Shown here: in pieces, positions 9,038 to 12,779 of the stretch
Layout: the number at the start of each line of letters is the position of its first letter
Position numbering within the stretch: the stretch's first letter is position 1
Source: Azonexaceae bacterium
GTDB lineage: Bacteria > Pseudomonadota > Gammaproteobacteria > Burkholderiales > Rhodocyclaceae
Assembly (NCBI GenBank): GCA_009469665.1
Contig: SSTB01000312.1
Coordinates: forward strand, 1-12,779
Direction of reading: 5' to 3'
DNA: 12,779 bases
The notes under the pieces: generated by a model
Seen by the model: only the letters and a program-made list of their open reading frames with translations
Told to the model about the DNA's origin: nothing
The model's database searches: none
Translations under genes and position numbers: made by a program

Positions 9038-10757
9038 GCAGGCCTCCTGATGACTCCGCGTTTCCACCATCAGGTCTGGTGACGACACGACGGGTGATGA
9101 CCGGCATGATTTCCGAAGTGGCGCCAAAATTGGCGATCTGGCCACTCATCAATACCAGGAGATTGTCCGTTCCCCCTAGAAGAGCGGGCCTGTGCGCAAT
9201 GACCAGGACCGTTGAACCGAGTTGGCGCAACTGGTCCATCGCCTGACGCACTGCGGCTTCTCCTTCCGCATCCAGATTGGATGTCGGCTCATCAAGGACC
9301 ACCAGGGAAGGGCGTCCGTAGAAAGCTCTCGCCAATCCGATACGTTGACGCTGTCCGCCAGAAAGATTCGCCCCTCCGGGTCCAACCTGGGAATCGTAGC
9401 CCTGCGGCAGATCGAGAATGGTCTGATGAGCCCCCGCGAGTTGGGCCGCCTCGACCACCTGGCGTGAATCAACTTCCCCAAAACGAGCGATGTTCTGGGC
9501 CACGGTTCCCGGGAAAAGCTCGATATCCTGGGGCAGGAAGCCGACGTGGGGCCCAACTTCCTCACGCCGCCAGTCGGCGAACAAGACGCCATCCAGACGC
9601 ACTGCACCCGACTGCGCGCGCCAAATCCCGACCGCAAGACGGGCAAGGGTAGACTTTCCCGCCCCGCTCGGACCGGTAATTCCCAGGCAAGTCCCGGCGT
9701 CGACGGCAAAATTCAGATTGCGCACGGTGGCCCGGCCGCTCTCTGGCGGACCAGCGGTGACAGCTTCGAAGCGCAAGGCACCCTTGGGCGCCGGGAGCGA
9801 CATGGGTGCCACACCCTCCACGTCGTTGCCAAACTGCTTGTACAGCCGCTGATAAGACTCTCGGGCCATCAAAAAGCTCTTCCATCCCCCAATGGAGGCC
9901 TCGACCGGGGCAAGTCCACGCCCCATGATGATCGACGAAGCGATCATCACGCCACCGGTTGCATCCTGGCGGATGACCAACCATGCGCCGACCCCGAGGA
10001 TGGCGATCTGCAGAAATATTCGGACGGCCTTGGCGATGGCCGCCACATTGCCCGCCCGGTCACTGGCCTGCCCTTGGAGCCCGATGCCGAGATCGTGATG
10101 TTTCTGCCACACCCCTTTCAATCCGGCCAGCATTCCCATCGCGGCCACGGCCTCCGCATTGCGCGCAGAAATCTCCGCAAACTGGGTCGCACCGGACATT
10201 TGCTTGCCGGCCTCGGCCAGGGGAGCCTTGGTGTAGCGTTCGTTCCATACCCCCAAGGCCAACAATACCCCCCCTCCCAACAAGGCGACATGCCCAAGCC
10301 AGGGGTGCAGAACGTACACCAAGGCAATGAAGATGGGGGACCACGGGGCGTCAAGCAAGCTCAGCGCATGGGGACCGGTCAGAAACCCGCGCAGATTGTC
10401 GAGATCTCGCAACATCTGTCCGCTCCGCCCTCCAAGCAAGGTTGCGGAAAACACCTTTGCCGAGAGCTGTGCATCGAAGCGGGCGCCCATGCGCACCAAC
10501 AACCTGGAACGCACAATTTCCAGCAGGGCAAGGACCGCCATGCAGCCTGCAGCCAGCAGGGAAAGGTAAAACAAGGTATGGCCACTGCGGGATGCGAGCA
10601 CACGGTCATACACCTGGAGCATGTAGATCGACGATACGAGCATCAGCAGATTGATGAAAAAGCTGAAGAATGCGACTCGACCCAAGGTGACGCGAGCAAT
10701 GTCCATAGCCGTCGCCAAACTGGACCCGGGCCTGGGTTTTTCGAATCCGAATGTCAT
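9030..10757 (-). CDS. Type I secretion ABC transporter (PrtD-like ATPase/permease)
   Basis: This 575-residue fused membrane and ATPase protein powers export of an unfolded substrate straight to the outside. The N-terminal half carries hydrophobic segments such as VAFFSFFINLLMLVSSIYML and TLFYLSLLAAGCMAVLALL. The ATPase half has Walker A GPSGAGKS (362-369), signature LSGGQRQR (465-472), Walker B VVLDEP with Asp489 and Glu490, and the switch His522 (VIAHRP). There is no N-terminal C39-peptidase-like domain, so it fits the PrtD class rather than HlyB or LapB. The start is the ATG at 10757, preceded by GAAGGAG; an upstream in-frame extension would run through the terminator hairpin. It overlaps the fusion-protein gene, and the likely substrate is encoded at 11522-12779 or elsewhere. 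Confidence 0.93.
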   Translation of the reverse strand: MTFGFEKPRPGSSLATAMDIARVTLGRVAFFSFFINLLMLVSSIYMLQVYDRVLASRSGHTLFYLSLLAAGCMAVLALLEIVRSRLLVRMGARFDAQLSAKVFSATLLGGRSGQMLRDLDNLRGFLTGPHALSLLDAPWSPIFIALVYVLHPWLGHVALLGGGVLLALGVWNERYTKAPLAEAGKQMSGATQFAEISARNAEAVAAMGMLAGLKGVWQKHHDLGIGLQGQASDRAGNVAAIAKAVRIFLQIAILGVGAWLVIRQDATGGVMIASSIIMGRGLAPVEASIGGWKSFLMARESYQRLYKQFGNDVEGVAPMSLPAPKGALRFEAVTAGPPESGRATVRNLNFAVDAGTCLGITGPSGAGKSTLARLAVGIWRAQSGAVRLDGVLFADWRREEVGPHVGFLPQDIELFPGTVAQNIARFGEVDSRQVVEAAQLAGAHQTILDLPQGYDSQVGPGGANLSGGQRQRIGLARAFYGRPSLVVLDEPTSNLDAEGEAAVRQAMDQLRQLGSTVLVIAHRPALLGGTDNLLVLMSGQIANFGATSEIMPVITRRVVTRPDGGNAESSGGLHG

Positions 10758-10774
10758 CCCCGCTCCTTCAAGGC

Positions 10775-10799
10775 AAAAAAGCCGGCAGCGCCGGCTTTT
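10775..10799 (-). terminator. Rho-independent terminator between the PEP-CTERM gene and the exporter
   Basis: On the minus strand AAAAGCCGGC (10799-10790), loop GCT and GCCGGCTTTT form a 10-bp stem whose T side is the start of a run of six T (10780-10775). It lies 19 bases after the PEP-CTERM stop and only 17 bases before the exporter ATG, with GAAGGAG between. The structure is symmetrical, so it could also act weakly on + transcripts. Confidence 0.8.
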
Positions 10800-10818
10800 G
10801 AACTCGCCCAACCGGGCT

Positions 10819-11370
10819 TCAGCGGATCCTCTTGCGGGCTATCGCTCCCGCCACGAGGGCCAACCCCAGCAAACCCAACACCCCCGGCTCGGGAACGGGC
10901 TGGCCACCGCGAATACCCTCCAGTCTGAACGCCGTCAGGCCTGCCGTCGCCCCCCCAACAGCATCCTGCCAAGCCCACTGCACGTCGAAGCTATCATTGA
11001 CGAGTTCGAGGGTGGTGTCGCTCGCGGTCAGCACCACATCCGTAATATCGAGCGTGTATTGGTACATTTCCTGGGCATTGCCGACATCCGTGGAGGTCAG
11101 CACTCCAGTGAGGACGTTCCCCCCCAGGGCGACCGTGAAAGCATTGCTTCCCGCCGGCGCATCGAAATGGAAGCCCCACCAGGTGATCGAATCGAGTGTC
11201 GCGCCGGCCAGGGATCCAAAGCTCTGGCTGTAGGAACCCGTCGACGCATCCGCCTGCACCCCCCCGAGGGAGCCCGAAGGCGCGCGCTCGAACAGCACGG
11301 CCGCCTGGGACAAGCCACTGAGGGCTAACAGCCCGAAGGCGCACAGAATTTTTTTGACATTGACCGCCAT
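10819..11370 (-). CDS. PEP-CTERM sorting domain protein
   Basis: This 183-residue exported protein starts with a signal peptide (KK at 6-7, hydrophobic core 8-20, likely cut after SQA at 21-23). The middle is a beta-rich, serine/threonine/glycine-rich region with aromatic patches (SITWWGFHFDAP) and no family I recognise. It ends in a typical PEP-CTERM tripartite tail: VPEPG (PEP at 160-162), a membrane segment to about 178, and RKRIR at the very end. Such tails are known to be recognised by exosortase (EpsH family) in the inner membrane of exopolysaccharide-producing bacteria; no exosortase is in the window. The ATG at 11370 follows GGGAG; an in-frame TTG at 11382 is less likely. A sigma-54-type promoter candidate lies just upstream. 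Confidence 0.9.
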   Translation of the reverse strand: MAVNVKKILCAFGLLALSGLSQAAVLFERAPSGSLGGVQADASTGSYSQSFGSLAGATLDSITWWGFHFDAPAGSNAFTVALGGNVLTGVLTSTDVGNAQEMYQYTLDITDVVLTASDTTLELVNDSFDVQWAWQDAVGGATAGLTAFRLEGIRGGQPVPEPGVLGLLGLALVAGAIARKRIR

Positions 11371-11383
11371 GACCACTCCCAAG

Positions 11384-11427
11384 TTTGCTGGTATCGATTT
11401 CTCACAAGCAAAACCGATACCAGCAAA
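11384..11427. repeat. 13-bp perfect inverted repeat upstream of the PEP-CTERM gene
   Basis: TTTGCTGGTATCG (11384-11396) and CGATACCAGCAAA (11415-11427) are perfect inverted arms around an 18-base centre. After one mismatch, three more pairs (TTT/AAA) extend the stem inward. The arm centres are 31 bases apart, about three helical turns. The distal arm holds the -24 half of the sigma-54-like promoter; the near arm covers the expected 5' end of the mRNA, next to the GGGAG ribosome site. Confidence 0.75.
11407..11423 (-). promoter_or_regulatory. Sigma-54 (RpoN) type promoter candidate for the PEP-CTERM gene
   Basis: Read on the minus strand from 11423, the bases CTGGTATCGGTTTTGCT fit the RpoN consensus YTGGCACGRNNNTTGCW at 11 of 14 informative positions. 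These include the invariant GG (11421-11420) and GC (11409-11408) at the exact required spacing. The expected start near 11396 leaves a leader of about 26 bases. Published work on PEP-CTERM genes of Proteobacteria describes a shared upstream element containing a sigma-54 motif, linked to the PrsK/PrsR two-component pair. Use in vivo is inferred. Confidence 0.5.
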
Positions 11428-11450
11428 TAACCCTCATTGCATTCATACAC

Positions 11451-11479
11451 TTACGCCACAGCCGAGCAGAGTAGCGTAA
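11451..11479. promoter_or_regulatory. Possible activator half-sites TTACGC / GCGTAA
   Basis: A 6-bp inverted pair, TTACGC (11451-11456) and GCGTAA (11474-11479), is centred about 69 bases upstream of the expected sigma-54 start. That is a plausible place for an enhancer-binding activator dimer. The arms are short and could be chance. Confidence 0.25.
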
Positions 11480-11492
11480 AGATTTCCGACAC

Positions 11493-11517
11493 CCTGGGGG
11501 CCTTCACGGCCCCCAGG
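11493..11517 (-). terminator. Terminator-like hairpin after the PKD-repeat protein gene
   Basis: A perfect 10-bp stem CCTGGGGGCC/GGCCCCCAGG (11493-11502 with 11508-11517) with a 5-base loop lies 5 bases after the stop of the large gene. No T run follows on the minus strand, so it may stabilise the mRNA end or terminate only weakly. Confidence 0.5.
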
Positions 11518-11521
11518 ACGC

Positions 11522-12779
11522 TCAAATCAGATTCTGATCCTGTTGCGGAACCCCGACGGCAACGAAATTGAACTCGACGGAATCGACGAGGAAATCGGAA
11601 CCATGCCGGCCTCCAAGAGCATCCGTCGTCGGGCCCGTCGCGAAGCTACCATTGGCGTTGGCGTAGCCGCCGAAAACGAAGTCGCTGCCGTCATAGACCC
11701 CGGCGTTGAGTTCGACTGCGACGAAATGCTCCTGTCCAGTCAAGGTGACTTGCTTGTTGCCCGACGCTGCGTTGGCGTGGAAGACCGCCTCCCCGACAAC
11801 CGCGCCATTGGCATCGAGAAGTCTCAGGCGACCGGCTTCGGCGAAGAGGCTGCCATCATCCTGGATGAAGAAGCGCGACAGATTGACCGTCACCGCGTCG
11901 GCTTCACCATCCAGATTGAAACGCAGGACTTCACGTCCGTCGATTTCCTGACGCACTGAACTCGTCGCCAGAGACTGCCCGCTGACCCCCAGATCGCCCG
12001 AATAGATATCCCCCCCACTAAGGAGTTGAGGGCTGAGACCGCTGAATCTCACCGTCGTCCAATCCTCCAGGACGCTGGTGGCATTCGCCTTGTGAACCAC
12101 GGTCACGTCGGCGTGATTCCAGGCTGCAGCCCATTGCCCTCCGGTTCCGGTCTGCCGATCCGGAGCCTGTCCGATGCGCACAAGCGAGGGATCGATCTCC
12201 ACATTGAGGCTGCCGGCGTTGGCATGGCTGCCGTCTTCGTCGGTGAGCCCGACCTGGATGGCGTAGTTGCCCACGCCGCCATAGACGTGGTTAACGTTGC
12301 CCCCGCTGAGGACGGTTTCGCTGTTGCCGTCGCCCCAGTTGATCTGGTAACTGACCACGGTGTCGGTGCCCGGGTCGGTGATGGCGCCCAGGTTGAGGGC
12401 GTAGTTCTGGCCGACCTGTCCGTTGGCCGCTCCACTCACCACGAGGGTCGGGGCCACGTTGCTGACCGCCACATCCAGGGTCTGGTTGGTGCTGCCACCG
12501 TCGCCGTCATTGACCGTGACGCTGATGGTCCGGTTGGCGTTGCCGTCGGCAAAGACGTGGCCAACGTTCCCCGAGAGCGCCGCCAGTTGCGCCGCCGTCA
12601 GGTTCTGCACGCCGCCGCCGTCGCCCCAGTCGATGTCATAGCTCAGGGGGTCGGCTCCACCTGCCGCGTCGCTGCCCTCGATGTGCAGGACGTAGGCGGC
12701 GCCTTCGTTGGTGGCAGCGTTGCCGCTGAGGGCCAGACTGGGCGCCGCATTGTTCACCGTCAGGGCCTTGCTGCCCAGG
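11522..12779 (-). CDS. Large secreted PKD-repeat protein, C-terminal part (5' end outside window)
   Basis: The frame is open to the right edge of the window, so only the last 418 residues are seen. The visible N-terminal half holds two PKD/Ig-like repeats, each with a WGDG motif (codons at 12617-12628 and 12326-12337, 97 residues apart). Each is followed by an H-x-F/Y segment, a DGDGG or DEDGS turn and, after the first, the linker SNVAPTLVVSG. This layout is typical of long repeat adhesins and surface proteins. The last ~215 residues are a non-repeat beta-rich domain ending in GSDFLVDSVEFNFVAV and a short tail, compatible with a C-terminal type I secretion signal. No RTX nonapeptides are visible. 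The nearby exporter genes make it the likely cargo. Start, size and ligand are unknown. Confidence 0.85.
   Translation of the reverse strand, partial: LGSKALTVNNAAPSLALSGNAATNEGAAYVLHIEGSDAAGGADPLSYDIDWGDGGGVQNLTAAQLAALSGNVGHVFADGNANRTISVTVNDGDGGSTNQTLDVAVSNVAPTLVVSGAANGQVGQNYALNLGAITDPGTDTVVSYQINWGDGNSETVLSGGNVNHVYGGVGNYAIQVGLTDEDGSHANAGSLNVEIDPSLVRIGQAPDRQTGTGGQWAAAWNHADVTVVHKANATSVLEDWTTVRFSGLSPQLLSGGDIYSGDLGVSGQSLATSSVRQEIDGREVLRFNLDGEADAVTVNLSRFFIQDDGSLFAEAGRLRLLDANGAVVGEAVFHANAASGNKQVTLTGQEHFVAVELNAGVYDGSDFVFGGYANANGSFATGPTTDALGGRHGSDFLVDSVEFNFVAVGVPQQDQNLI

Noticed and set aside
10781..10795. Symmetrical GCCGGC repeat as a possible mobile-element end.
   Set aside because: It is fully explained as the stem of a terminator with flanking A and T runs.
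9546..10928. Long + strand open frame (460 codons) opposite the ABC exporter.
   Set aside because: The minus-strand frame has all the ABC motifs; the + strand product is low-complexity and crosses the terminator and the next gene.

Overview
The window is GC-rich, densely coded DNA and looks like the chromosome of a betaproteobacterium, possibly from the Rhodocyclales. The order is inference from gene order and style and was not tested. The signs are a tig-clpP-clpX-lon-hupB block followed by tRNA-Val, and a PEP-CTERM surface protein, a class found in outer-membrane bacteria that make exopolysaccharide.

Region 1 (1-7611, mostly + strand) is a protein quality control block. It opens with a minus-strand tRNA-His that has a good sigma-70 promoter and its own terminator. 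Trigger factor (tig), the ClpP peptidase, the ClpX unfoldase and the Lon protease follow on the + strand. A heat-shock (sigma-32) type promoter lies in the clpX-lon gap, so Lon can be raised independently of ClpXP. The small nucleoid protein HU (hupB) has its own near-consensus sigma-70 promoter and probably shares a transcript with tRNA-Val(UAC). An 11-bp terminator ends that unit 24 bases before a CnoX/YbbN-type thioredoxin-TPR protein. Together these genes cover nascent-chain folding, unfolding and degradation, and rescue of oxidatively damaged proteins.

Region 2 (7691-12779, all minus strand, convergent with region 1) is a secretion and cell-surface locus. In transcription order it holds: the 3' end of a large protein with PKD-like repeats that runs off the right edge; a small PEP-CTERM (exosortase-sorted) protein; a type I secretion ABC exporter; and its HlyD-type membrane fusion protein. 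The last two overlap by 8 bases. The outer-membrane TolC-like partner, the exosortase and the start of the large protein are not in the window.

The most interesting part is 10757-11521. The PEP-CTERM gene is preceded by a sigma-54-type promoter candidate built into a perfect 13-bp inverted repeat. It is followed by a strong terminator that leaves only 17 bases before the exporter gene starts. The exporter may therefore be fed by read-through from the PEP-CTERM transcript, which would tie type I secretion to the PEP-CTERM/exosortase programme. This is inference from layout and would need transcript data.
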